Positions 8,723 through 16,788 are shown, numbered from the stretch's first letter. The stretch: DNA of 35,649 nt from an uncultured Lachnospiraceae bacterium (GCA_937891165.1 CALAEX010000036.1:1-35649), one strand, 5' to 3'. The notes: a model not told the origin generated them from the sequence alone. Translations and numbers: made by a program.

Positions 8723-10354
8723 TTATTTTAGAATATAAAGTCCTGCACTAGATTTTGAATAATCCTCAGGTTGTGCTAATGCCTTGTCCCAACCATAATA
8801 AAAGAGGGAGCCCATTTGTTGTAACAATATATTCATATCCCAATGAATAAAATTGCTTATTAAATCTTTACGTACATAAGGTAGAAGAATTTTTTCAATG
8901 CTTGTGCTGACTTTATCCGTATATTCTTCAGCAATTGGCTTGATTTGTGCACTTATTAGATTGCAAATTTCTCTGTAAATTTCATAACGGAACACAGGAA
9001 GTTGAACGATAAGTGTATCATTTTCTTTTTTTAATAAACCATGTTTTAAGAAGTTTGCTACCATTACTTCTTCGTGTACGGAAAGGTTTTTCTTCGGATT
9101 TTCGGAGAGGGAAAGTAGCAAAGCAATATTCATTTCATCAATCCATTTGTCTCGTTCATCTCGTATATCATTATCATCATTATTTTCATGTGGAAATGGT
9201 TCCATTTCAAAATCATTTACAAATTCAATAGTACCATATTCGGAAGTATTAAAGTATTGATGAAGATTTGACCAAGTCTTTCTTCTTAGTTTTTTCCAGA
9301 TAGAGTTATCAAAATTTTCCTCAGCAAGAATATATTGTACTGTCATGCGGAATTTTCTCTCTGCTTCATCTTTGATATTGTATTTTTTAATATAATGATT
9401 TTTACCATGAAAACCGAAAAAGTCACCTGCAATAACATATAAAATCCAAAGCAGATAGTCATAATCAAAATGATTTCCATAAAAATCAAGTGTTGTAATT
9501 TTATCTTTTAAGTTCAACAAAATATCATTAATCTTTTTACCATAACCATCATTATGAAAAATATCACAAGCATAAAGTTCTGCTTCTACATATTTGGTAT
9601 AAGGGAATATACAGTGATTTGCAATATATTTCCCTTTGGTAGGTGAAATCAGTAGTTCAGTATGGATAAGCTTTTCGATGATTTCTTCAAGATAAATAGG
9701 TGCAATTCCTATTTCATCTGCGATTTCATTCAAAGTTTTTGCTTCACTTCGACACAGAACGATAATTTGTGGACAAATTTTTGAACTGCTCATCAGAAGG
9801 GAAGCTTTGGTTGCCGAATGTCCAAAAAACCAGTTGACATCGGCGGGTGCATAAGCTGTTTTTCCTACAGTATTCATAGTTTGAAACCTCTCTTTCAAAT
9901 TTTTCTTTGCATCAAACAAACGGCGTTTGACTGTTCCTTCTGGAATGTCAAGCTCATTTGCGATTTGTTTTACAGATTGCTCTTTGAGATAAAAGCGTAT
10001 AAGGATTTCACGGTAAATAGTGGCAAGTCTTGATAGGGAAAAATTAAGTTGTGAAATATCCTCTGTAGTAATCATGTTTTCGATAGGTTGAGGCATTTCT
10101 GTAGCCATACCACCTGCCATTTCAATGGGTAAAGTAGAATTCTGTTTGCTTGTGACATAATCCGCATACTTGTTCTTTGCCATTTTCCAGTACCACGAAT
10201 AAAAACTTACAAATTGTTTTCCACTTGCTATCACTCGTATGGCTTCGTATAGAATATCTTGTGATAGGTCTTTTGCAGTTTCTGTATCAGAAATACGTTT
10301 TATACAGAAAAGATAGGTAGCCTCAATCAGTTCATTTGTAATAAATTGTTTCAT
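8723..10354 (-). CDS. ECF-like RNA polymerase sigma factor with long C-terminal extension
   Basis: The first ~160 residues look like a sigma-70 family ECF factor. A region 2-like part has ETAKDLSQDILYEAIRVI and FYSWYWKMAKNKYADYV. A region 4-like part has LSRLATIYREILIRFYLKE followed by a helix-turn-helix (SVKQIANELDIPEGTVKRRL). ECF factors are usually about 160-200 residues; this protein has 543. After the sigma part comes a second probable winged helix-turn-helix near residues 190-250 (TLNEIADEIGIAPIYLEEII), then about 290 residues I cannot assign. The extension has no obvious membrane segment. Such tails on other ECF families often regulate sigma activity, but that is inference here. No anti-sigma gene is adjacent. 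RBS AAGGAG is at 10363-10368. The gene stands alone, convergent with polC. Confidence 0.8.
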   Translation of the reverse strand: MKQFITNELIEATYLFCIKRISDTETAKDLSQDILYEAIRVIASGKQFVSFYSWYWKMAKNKYADYVTSKQNSTLPIEMAGGMATEMPQPIENMITTEDISQLNFSLSRLATIYREILIRFYLKEQSVKQIANELDIPEGTVKRRLFDAKKNLKERFQTMNTVGKTAYAPADVNWFFGHSATKASLLMSSSKICPQIIVLCRSEAKTLNEIADEIGIAPIYLEEIIEKLIHTELLISPTKGKYIANHCIFPYTKYVEAELYACDIFHNDGYGKKINDILLNLKDKITTLDFYGNHFDYDYLLWILYVIAGDFFGFHGKNHYIKKYNIKDEAERKFRMTVQYILAEENFDNSIWKKLRRKTWSNLHQYFNTSEYGTIEFVNDFEMEPFPHENNDDNDIRDERDKWIDEMNIALLLSLSENPKKNLSVHEEVMVANFLKHGLLKKENDTLIVQLPVFRYEIYREICNLISAQIKPIAEEYTDKVSTSIEKILLPYVRKDLISNFIHWDMNILLQQMGSLFYYGWDKALAQPEDYSKSSAGLYILK

Positions 10355-10374
10355 AGGTTTTACTCCTTGTATCT

Positions 10375-10390
10375 TGTAAATCGATTTACA
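10375..10390. promoter_or_regulatory. Perfect 16-bp palindrome in the sigma-gene leader (operator candidate)
   Basis: TGTAAATCGATTTACA is identical to its reverse complement. It sits between the predicted -10 and the ribosome-binding site of the - strand sigma gene, about 10-25 nt into the transcript. That is a typical place for a dimeric repressor to bind. The regulator is unknown. Confidence 0.55.
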
Positions 10391-10400
10391 GTTATTAAGT

Positions 10401-10438
10401 CCGAAAAATTATAAAAAGGTTCGGTAATTTTATGTTAA
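10401..10438 (-). promoter_or_regulatory. Predicted promoter of the sigma gene
   Basis: On the - strand, TTAACA (10433-10438) and TATAAT (10408-10413) are 19 bp apart, a somewhat long spacing. The -10 is enclosed by the inverted repeat CCGAA (10401-10405) / TTCGG (10420-10424), which could be a second protein-binding site. Confidence 0.45.
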
Positions 10439-10537
10439 TATTTTTTATCAGTTGTGCTAGGTAATAATTACGACTTATGTTTTATTTTGTCAACTTAATT
10501 TTAGTACAAAAAGAAGCTTTTTTTTAAAAAAAAGTAC

Positions 10538-10566
10538 TTGCATTTTTTAGTTGAATAGTGTATAAT
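10538..10566 (+). promoter_or_regulatory. SigA-type promoter of the tRNA-Glu gene
   Basis: TTGCAT (10538-10543) and TATAAT (10561-10566) are separated by exactly 17 bp. The -10 lies 27 bp before the tRNA. The remaining ~150 bp upstream, to the divergent sigma promoter, is AT-rich with no gene that I can see. Confidence 0.85.
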
Positions 10567-10593
10567 AAATCTTGCTTAAGACAAATTAAATAT

Positions 10594-10665
10594 GGCTCGT
10601 TGGTCAAGCGGTCAAGACGTCGCCCTCTCACGGCGAAAACAGGGGTTCGATTCCCCTACGAGCTG
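10594..10665 (+). tRNA. tRNA-Glu, anticodon CTC
   Basis: The cloverleaf folds cleanly. The acceptor GGCTCGT pairs with ACGAGCT (with a terminal G-U), the D arm carries TTGGTCAAGCGGTCAAGA, the anticodon stem is TCGCC/GGCGA with loop CTCTCAC, and the T arm is AGGGG-TTCGATT-CCCCT. The loop gives anticodon CTC, which reads GAG. Body and identity match tRNA-Glu, whose commoner version has TTC. CCA is not encoded. The gene stands alone with its own promoter and terminator. Confidence 0.93.
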
Positions 10666-10701
10666 TTGACTGTTTATAGCAGCCCATCCCAAAAAGTATT
10701 T

Positions 10702-10738
10702 AAAAAAGCTGAATTTATTAAAATTTCAGCTTTTTTTT
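10702..10738 (+). terminator. Intrinsic terminator after the tRNA gene
   Basis: AAAAAAGCTGAA (10702-10713) pairs with TTCAGCTTTTTT and is followed by a run of eight T in total. It lies about 37 bp downstream of the tRNA 3' end. Confidence 0.8.
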
Positions 10739-10849
10739 ATTGAATAGCTATCCAATAAAAATAAATAATTTGAATAATTATACAATAAATACAATAGATA
10801 AGAGGTGCTTATAATACTACAAAAAAATAATAAAATATTAAAAAAAATG

Positions 10850-10878
10850 TTGTATAATTATGAATTTAGTGTTACAAT
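10850..10878 (+). promoter_or_regulatory. Predicted promoter of the first chemoreceptor gene
   Basis: TTGTAT (10850-10855) and TACAAT (10873-10878) are 17 bp apart, 32 bp before the chosen start codon. A TATAAT at 10853-10858 is an alternative -10. Confidence 0.5.
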
Positions 10879-10910
10879 ACGCCTATCAAAAACGAAAGGG
10901 CGGATATTGT

Positions 10911-12635
10911 ATGTGGGATTTATCAAAAAAAATGAAAGGATTGAAGGTAAAGGCTAAACTAACCTATTTAACAAGAGCATTTATTATAGGTTTGATTATT
11001 TTGGATTTGTTAGCAATTGCTGGAGCATTTGTTTTAAATGAGCAAACAACAAAGTTAGCTGATGAATGGTTAGTTGCAGTAGAGTTATCTGGCGAAATGA
11101 ATTATTTGACTTCAGATTATCGTATGCGACAGTTTGGTCATGCAATTTCTTCTACAGAAGAACAGTTTACAGCCTATGAAAAAGAAATAGAAGAGGCTGG
11201 AAAACGCATTCAGGAAGTAATTAAAGAGTATAAAGATACGATTTCTTCAGAAGAAGATGAATTGCTTTATGAAAATGCGGTAGAATTGTGGGAAGAATAT
11301 GAAGAAGCAGTTGGAGAGGAATTCTTTACTGCAAGTCGAAATATGGATCTTGAAACAGCAAATGCTATTTTGCTTGGGGAAAGTAAAGAAGCTTTTGAGG
11401 AATTTCAGAAAGTATTTGATAAATTGCAAAAGTATAATACAGATGGGGCTGCAAGTGCTTCTAAAGATGCTAATAATATGTTTATTGTAGTTACAATAGC
11501 AGTTATTGTGGTTTTGATTGGTTGTGTAATGATTGGTCTTAGAATTTCTAAGGCTGTAGTATATGGTATTGTAGAACCTATTTCTCAAGTCACAGAAGTT
11601 GCATTAGCATTAAATCAAGGGAATATGCATGCAGCAGACTTAATTACATATGAGGCAGAAGATGAACTTGGTACATTAGCAAGTAGTATGAAAGATAGTA
11701 TGCACATTTTGTTAAGTTATATTGAAGAAATTTCTGCTATTTTAAAAGAAATGGCAAGCGGAAATTTAACAAAGCCAGAAAGAGATATTATAAATTATCG
11801 TGGTGATTTTGCTAGTATTAAGCAGTCTTTAACTTTTATTTTAAAAGAGTTTAATTCTACATTAACAAGAATTCAAACAGTATCCGAAGCAGTAGCAGAA
11901 AATTCTGTAGAACTTGCACAAGCAGCAAGTGGAATTGCAGAGGGTACAACAGATGAATCTACTGCATTAGAAGAGTTAACAGCAACGGTAGAAACTGTTG
12001 CAACCATGGGAACAGATACCGCACAAAAAGCAAATGAATCTTATGAGAAAGTTACAAGGTCTGTAAAAGAGGCAGAACTTGGAAGTAAGCAAATGCAGGA
12101 ATTAATGGAAGAAATGACAAATATCACAAATATTTCCAAAGAAATTGAAAATATTATTACTACTATTGAAGATATTGCTTCTCAAACCAATTTACTTTCT
12201 TTAAATGCATCTATTGAAGCAGCTAGAGCTGGTGAAGCAGGTAGAGGTTTTGCGGTAGTAGCAGACCAAATTGGAAAATTAGCATCTGATAGTGCAGCAT
12301 CTGCGGTAACTACAAGAGAGCTGATTTTAAAGACAAGAGAAGAAATTGAAAAGGGAGATATTATTACACATAAGACGTCTGAATCTTTTGAAAAAGTAAT
12401 TATGGATATGAAAGAATTTGCAGAATCTGCAAAAGCCACAAGGGAAAATGCGGATGGTCAGGCACATGCATTAGTACAGATAAGCGAAGGTATTGACCAA
12501 ATTGCTAGAGTAATGCAAAATACAGCAGCATCTGCAGAAGAAGGAACAGCGATTAGTGGTCAGTTATCAGAAGAAGCAGCAGAAATGAATGAGTTAATCC
12601 ATCGTTTCCAATTATTTGCTAATAGGAAGAGATAA
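10911..12635 (+). CDS. Methyl-accepting chemotaxis protein (4HB sensor, canonical tip)
   Basis: Transmembrane chemoreceptor of 574 residues that would control CheA through CheW. A membrane segment near residues 20-42 (AFIIGLIILDLLAIAGAFVL) is followed by a four-helix-bundle-type extracellular sensor of ~140 residues. Then come a second membrane segment (MFIVVTIAVIVVLIGCVMIGL), a HAMP domain, a second HAMP-like unit (ILKEMASGNLT) and the signalling domain. Its hairpin tip, IASQTNLLSLNASIEAARAG, is canonical. ATG 911 of this 10-kb stretch (position 10911) is chosen because AAAGGG precedes it and the protein then starts MWDLSKKM, like its neighbour's MWKKM; an upstream ATG at 10860 lacks a ribosome-binding site. 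The ligand is unknown. A terminator follows, so it is probably monocistronic. Confidence 0.93.
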   Translation: MWDLSKKMKGLKVKAKLTYLTRAFIIGLIILDLLAIAGAFVLNEQTTKLADEWLVAVELSGEMNYLTSDYRMRQFGHAISSTEEQFTAYEKEIEEAGKRIQEVIKEYKDTISSEEDELLYENAVELWEEYEEAVGEEFFTASRNMDLETANAILLGESKEAFEEFQKVFDKLQKYNTDGAASASKDANNMFIVVTIAVIVVLIGCVMIGLRISKAVVYGIVEPISQVTEVALALNQGNMHAADLITYEAEDELGTLASSMKDSMHILLSYIEEISAILKEMASGNLTKPERDIINYRGDFASIKQSLTFILKEFNSTLTRIQTVSEAVAENSVELAQAASGIAEGTTDESTALEELTATVETVATMGTDTAQKANESYEKVTRSVKEAELGSKQMQELMEEMTNITNISKEIENIITTIEDIASQTNLLSLNASIEAARAGEAGRGFAVVADQIGKLASDSAASAVTTRELILKTREEIEKGDIITHKTSESFEKVIMDMKEFAESAKATRENADGQAHALVQISEGIDQIARVMQNTAASAEEGTAISGQLSEEAAEMNELIHRFQLFANRKR

Positions 12636-12640
12636 ATAAG

Positions 12641-12678
12641 AAAAATCACCTAATTATTTTAGTTAGGTGATTTTTTTT
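12641..12678 (+). terminator. Intrinsic terminator after the first chemoreceptor
   Basis: AAAAATCACCTAA (12641-12653) pairs with TTAGGTGATTTTT (12663-12675) around a 9-nt loop and ends in a T-run. Confidence 0.9.
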
Positions 12679-12688
12679 GATTTTTTGC

Positions 12689-12717
12689 TTGGTAAAATAA
12701 ATGGATTATGGTATAAT
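12689..12717 (+). promoter_or_regulatory. Extended -10 promoter of the solute-binding protein gene
   Basis: TTGGTA (12689-12694), a 17-bp spacer and TATAAT (12712-12717) preceded by TGG form a good SigA-type promoter. The start codon is 43 bp further on. Confidence 0.75.
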
Positions 12718-12760
12718 AAAGAAGATTAGTAGAAAAATTCCTATAAAGGAGGTTTAAATT

Positions 12761-13915
12761 ATGAAGAAAATGTTAGCCTATCTATTATTGCTAACAATGG
12801 TAGTAGGAAGTTTTATAGGTTGTGGTATGGAAAAACCAATATTGAGTGTGAAGCGTCCAAATAGTTTTGACCCAAATCAAATTGTGGAAGCAGATGTAGA
12901 AAAAGAAGATTATATGAATAATTTAATCAAAGCGGCACAAGCGGAGGGAACTTTAGTAGTATATGGTTCTTGTGAAGAAGAGTATTTGACAAAAGCTTGC
13001 AGAAAATTTGAACAATTGTATGATATTGATGTAAAATATGAACGTCTTTCTTCTGGAGAGGTACAAAGTAAAATAGAAGAAGAAAAAGGCAAACCTTCTG
13101 CGGATGTATGGTTTGGAGGAACAACAGACCCATATAACTTGCTTGCAACAGATGGTCTGTTAGAGGCTTATGAAGCTTATAATGCAAGTCATTTATTAGA
13201 TGAAGTATATCGTGATAAAGATGGATATTGGTATGGTATTTATAAAGGAATTTTAGGATTTATGGTAAATACAGTAGAATTAGACCGTCTTGGATTAGAT
13301 GCACCAAAGGATTGGTCTGATTTAGTAGATGAAAAATATCAAGGTCTTATTTGGATGTCTAATTATAATACTTCTGGTACTGCAAAATTAGTTTTGAATA
13401 CAATGATTCAAAAATATGGTTATCAGGAAGGATTAGATTATTTGAAGCAATTAGATAAAAATGTATATGTTTATACAAAGTCTGGTTCAGGTCCAGCAAA
13501 GAATGTTGGAACAGGTGCATGTGTGATTGGTATTGGATTTTTGCATGATGGTATTACACAGATTGTCAATAATGGATATGATGATATTACTCTTGTTATT
13601 CCAGAAAGTGGAACTTCTTATGAAATTGGAGCAACTGCTATTTTTAAAGGTTGTGAGAATCCAAATGCTGCAAAGTTATGGATTGAATTTGCACTTTCTC
13701 CAGATTGTGTAGAACTTGGAGTAGAAGCAGGGTCTTATCAGTTTATGGTAATTGATAATGCGGCTCAGCCAGCACAGGCATATAAGTTTGGTTTAGACCC
13801 AGAAAATGTGATGAATTATGATTTTGAGGATGCAAAAGAAAATACAAATGCTTATATAGAAGCTGTTTTTGAACACTTGGGTGAAGCGGCAGATGACCGT
13901 TTTCAAACAGAGTAA
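12761..13915 (+). CDS. Orphan extracellular solute-binding lipoprotein (iron/polyamine-type fold)
   Basis: Lipoprotein of 384 residues. A basic, hydrophobic signal peptide ends in the lipobox FIGC with lipidated Cys21. The mature part resembles family 1 solute-binding proteins of the Fe3+/thiamine/2-aminoethylphosphonate group: AEGTLVVYGSCEEEYLTKAC, ADVWFGGTTDPYNLLATDGL, GYWYGIYKGILGFMVNT, DWSDLVDEKYQGLI and a C-terminal AAKLWIEFALSP. The substrate cannot be told from sequence. No permease or ATPase gene lies nearby. Instead the gene is followed, 24 bp downstream and without a terminator, by a chemoreceptor. This suggests that it presents ligand to that receptor instead of, or as well as, feeding a transporter. 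A strong AAAGGAGG precedes ATG. Confidence 0.88.
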   Translation: MKKMLAYLLLLTMVVGSFIGCGMEKPILSVKRPNSFDPNQIVEADVEKEDYMNNLIKAAQAEGTLVVYGSCEEEYLTKACRKFEQLYDIDVKYERLSSGEVQSKIEEEKGKPSADVWFGGTTDPYNLLATDGLLEAYEAYNASHLLDEVYRDKDGYWYGIYKGILGFMVNTVELDRLGLDAPKDWSDLVDEKYQGLIWMSNYNTSGTAKLVLNTMIQKYGYQEGLDYLKQLDKNVYVYTKSGSGPAKNVGTGACVIGIGFLHDGITQIVNNGYDDITLVIPESGTSYEIGATAIFKGCENPNAAKLWIEFALSPDCVELGVEAGSYQFMVIDNAAQPAQAYKFGLDPENVMNYDFEDAKENTNAYIEAVFEHLGEAADDRFQTE

Positions 13916-13939
13916 AAAAGTACATAGGAGGGATTTATC

Positions 13940-15628
13940 ATGTGGAAAAAGATGGGAATTCAAAAACGCTTGTTAATCTCATACGCAGTATTAATAGGGA
14001 TGTTGATGGTGGCAGGTTTGCTATCACTTTTTATGTTAGAAAAGGTTGGAAGTAATTTATCTAAGTTCTATGATTATCAACATCAAACGATTGTGCAGTC
14101 TTGGACAGCACGTCAAGCAGCAGAAGCAAGTATGGCAGAAGCAATGCAATCAATGTTAGATTCAGACCCAACTATTACAAAAAATGCAATTACAGCTACA
14201 AAAAAAGAATTTGATTCTCTTGTGGCAGCAGTGGAAAGTGTATATGAAACATACGGTGGAGAAGAAGCGGACTTGGAAGAACTTGGGGAAATTATTGCGT
14301 ATGCTTCTCCATTATTACAGGAGATTTGTGAATTAGCAGAACAGAATCGAAAAGAAGAAGCATATGATATTTTGAAAACACAATATAAGGCAGCTATGGA
14401 TAGTATGCGCGAATGGTTAGCATATATTGGAGCAGTAGCAGATTATAATGCACAACTAAGTGTGTATGAAGGTCAAATAATTACATTAGTTGCTCGTGTT
14501 GTCATTATATTAGTAATTGCAATTAGTGTGATTACAGGACTTCGTCTTGGATTTACTATTGCAGATAGTATTCGTAAACCAATAGAAGAATTAAAAGTTG
14601 CTTCGGAACAAATGGCAAGTGGTCAGTTAAATGTTTCATTGACTTATGATGGAGAGGATGAACTTGGGGCATTAACTCGAAGTATGAAATCAACCGTGTC
14701 GGGCTTTGCTCATATTATTAGTGATATTCGTTATATTTTAAAGGAACTTGCTCATGGAAATTTTCTTGTGCAAAGTGATAATTTGAATTTGTATCAAGGG
14801 GATTATCAAGATATTTTAATTGCTTTGCGTGATACTCGTGATACAATGGAAAAAGCATTGAGTCAAATTAATACAGTGGCAGAATATGTAGATGAAGGTA
14901 GTGCACAAGTAGCTTATACGGCACAAGAATTGTCTAAAGGAACAGCGGAACAAGTAGATTCCGTAGAGGAATTAGTTTCTACAGTAGCAGATGTGGTTAG
15001 TCGTATTGAGCTTGCAAGTAGATATGCGAATGAGGCTAGTATGCAAGCAAGAGAAGCTGGTGATATGACAGCAGAATGTAATGACCAGATGAAGGCTATG
15101 GTAGATGCGATGAATGATATTAGTAGTTCTTCTGAGGAAATTAAAAATATTATTAGTAGCATAGAGGCAATTGCAACGAAGACGAAGACATTGGCTTTGA
15201 ATGCATCTATCGAAGCAGCAAGAGCAGGAGATGCTGGTAGAGGTTTTGCGGTTGTAGCAGAACAAGTTAGAGATTTGGCTACAAAATCGTCTCAAGCTTC
15301 GCAAAATACAGTTGCATTGATTGTTGCGTCATTAAAAGCCGTAGAACGAGGGGTTCATTTGGCAAATACGACAGCAAATAAATTGCAATCGGTTTCAGAT
15401 AATGCTATTGTGATTGCAGATATGGTTGGAAAGATTGCTATCAATTCTCAGGAACAAACTGCTTTTGTAGAACAAATTTCGGTTGGTATTGACCAAATTT
15501 CTGAAGTAACGCAGACAGCTTCTGCATCTTCAGAAGAAAGTGCAGCAACCAGTGAAGAACTTTCTAGACAAGCAAGAATGTTAAAAGAATTAGTAGGTCA
15601 GTTTAAATTGAGGAATACACAAAATTAA
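13940..15628 (+). CDS. Methyl-accepting chemotaxis protein with atypical signalling tip
   Basis: Chemoreceptor of 562 residues. An N-terminal membrane segment (about 11-33) is followed by a four-helix-bundle-type sensor, a second membrane segment (VARVVIILVIAISVITGLRL near 185-205), HAMP, a second HAMP-like unit (ILKELAHGNFLVQSDNLNLY) and the methyl-accepting domain. The tip reads IATKTKTLALNASIEAARAG, where typical receptors have QTN(L/I)L in place of KTKTL, so CheA/CheW or trimer contacts may differ. AGGAGG lies about 8 nt before ATG. It is the second gene after the lipoprotein and probably shares its transcript. A long hairpin follows. The same 4HB-HAMP front end recurs in the diguanylate cyclase at 17974. 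Confidence 0.92.
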   Translation: MWKKMGIQKRLLISYAVLIGMLMVAGLLSLFMLEKVGSNLSKFYDYQHQTIVQSWTARQAAEASMAEAMQSMLDSDPTITKNAITATKKEFDSLVAAVESVYETYGGEEADLEELGEIIAYASPLLQEICELAEQNRKEEAYDILKTQYKAAMDSMREWLAYIGAVADYNAQLSVYEGQIITLVARVVIILVIAISVITGLRLGFTIADSIRKPIEELKVASEQMASGQLNVSLTYDGEDELGALTRSMKSTVSGFAHIISDIRYILKELAHGNFLVQSDNLNLYQGDYQDILIALRDTRDTMEKALSQINTVAEYVDEGSAQVAYTAQELSKGTAEQVDSVEELVSTVADVVSRIELASRYANEASMQAREAGDMTAECNDQMKAMVDAMNDISSSSEEIKNIISSIEAIATKTKTLALNASIEAARAGDAGRGFAVVAEQVRDLATKSSQASQNTVALIVASLKAVERGVHLANTTANKLQSVSDNAIVIADMVGKIAINSQEQTAFVEQISVGIDQISEVTQTASASSEESAATSEELSRQARMLKELVGQFKLRNTQN

Positions 15629-15641
15629 ATAGAAGCATTTT

Positions 15642-15701
15642 TATAAGTGGCAATCGGAAAACAAATAAAAGCCTTGGTTTATTTTTCGATTGCCACTTAT
15701 A
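15642..15701. terminator. Long hairpin between convergent genes
   Basis: TATAAGTGGCAATCG (15642-15656) pairs with CGATTGCCACTTATA (15687-15701). The stem continues inward with AAAA-type and TTTT-type sequence around GCCTTGG. It probably terminates the chemoreceptor transcript and may act in the other direction, although the T-tract is poor. Confidence 0.7.
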
Positions 15702-15746
15702 TGATTTCTTACTTATAAAAAGAAGAAAATTATATTTAACATATAT

Positions 15747-15770
15747 AATTTCCGAGTAGGAATACAACTA
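15747..15770. repeat. 24-bp direct repeat, copy 1
   Basis: It shares 23 of 24 positions with 16789-16812. The first 18 bp, AATTTCCGAGTAGGAATA, are identical, then one C/A difference, then AACTA. The core TTCC-GAGTA-GGAA has imperfect dyad symmetry. This copy ends 3 bp before the stop codon end of the - strand lipoprotein gene. Confidence 0.8.
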
Positions 15771-15773
15771 TTT

Positions 15774-16700
15774 TCACTCCAAATCAAATAATAATTGTAA
15801 GGTTGATTGTGCATCTAAAGCTTGATAAGAAGTAGCATCCGATAGAGTAGTAGTATTCCAACGTAAGACGGATACTTTTTTGGTATAAGAATGACTAACA
15901 CTTCGGTTTGGATATTTTTGTTGCCATTCTGGAAAATAAGTTTCCATATAGTATGTGGCAAGTTTTATAGCTTCACTATCAGAACCATCTGCGAGTTTTG
16001 TTCCACAAATAGATACACCAGGTGGACTAGAATGGAGAAGTACTACACTACTGTCTTCACACGTACCTAACGAAAGCCAAACATGACCTGACATACTAAC
16101 AATATCACCAACTAAAAAAGTATCAGGATTTTGAATACAATCACCCCAACCGTTTTTACTGTATTCGGAAGCAATAGTAGAAGATTTGAATACATAACCT
16201 TCTTGATTATCTTTTTCTTCGAATACATTATAAATAATCCATCCAATATATCCAGAACAGTCTAGACCATTTTCAATTTCATAACGGTGATTTTTTTCTT
16301 GATAAGTTTCATCTTGTAAGGCATAGAATATTTTCCATTGTGGACTAGTACCAATTATAGTAGACCCTGGACCAGCTCCAGTGTCTTCTTTATTCCAACC
16401 GCCTCCCCAAATATACATTGTAGAACCAACAGGTAATAATGCAGAAGAAAGTAAATGTTTCATAGATTTAGAGGATGGAGTTGGTGTTGGTAGCGTAGAA
16501 ACTAGAATCGTTGGCGTTGGTGTTATGGTATTGGTTGGTGAAGTAGTAGCAGATGGAGTTTCAAGCTTTTGTGTTGGTAGCACATCTACCTGTGTAATAA
16601 GTTCCATTTCATTTATATTTGAAGTATTCATATACAACGTACATCCACTAAATAAAATTGATAATAGAATATAAATTATCATATGTTGTTTTTTTCTCAT
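15774..16700 (-). CDS. NlpC/P60-like putative cell-wall hydrolase lipoprotein
   Basis: Predicted lipoprotein of 308 residues. The signal peptide ends in LFSGC (Cys20). A Thr/Ser/Pro-rich linker (about 48-80, TPTPTILVSTLPTPTPSS) would span the wall. The C-terminal domain has the cysteine-peptidase pattern GLDCSGYIGW (Cys148), SMSGHVWLSLG (His206) and a possible third residue His223. These fit the papain-like NlpC/P60 fold, which usually cleaves peptidoglycan peptides. A preceding segment, MYIWGGGWNKEDTGAG, resembles the YxWGG lead-in of such domains. The promoter on the - strand is strong, and AGGAGT lies just before the start. It is alone on its strand, bracketed by 24-bp direct repeats and convergent with the chemoreceptor. 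The substrate is inferred from the fold only. Confidence 0.82.
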   Translation of the reverse strand: MRKKQHMIIYILLSILFSGCTLYMNTSNINEMELITQVDVLPTQKLETPSATTSPTNTITPTPTILVSTLPTPTPSSKSMKHLLSSALLPVGSTMYIWGGGWNKEDTGAGPGSTIIGTSPQWKIFYALQDETYQEKNHRYEIENGLDCSGYIGWIIYNVFEEKDNQEGYVFKSSTIASEYSKNGWGDCIQNPDTFLVGDIVSMSGHVWLSLGTCEDSSVVLLHSSPPGVSICGTKLADGSDSEAIKLATYYMETYFPEWQQKYPNRSVSHSYTKKVSVLRWNTTTLSDATSYQALDAQSTLQLLFDLE

Positions 16701-16738
16701 AGGTCACTCCTAAATGTAATAATTTTATGATAAAGTCA

Positions 16739-16767
16739 AATATAGAAAAGAAATTTCTTTTTGTCAA
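16739..16767 (-). promoter_or_regulatory. SigA-type promoter of the NlpC-like gene, with palindromic spacer
   Basis: Read on the - strand, TTGACA (16762-16767) and TATATT (16739-16744) are 17 bp apart. The spacer contains a perfect palindrome, AAAAGAAATTTCTTTT (16746-16761). A protein bound there would cover the promoter. Confidence 0.8.
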
Positions 16768-16788
16768 GAAAAAATATGAATTTCTTAA

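Noticed and set aside
10558..10743. 61-codon reading frame over the tRNA
   Set aside because: It overlaps the tRNA-Glu gene and its terminator completely, and the peptide has no recognisable features.
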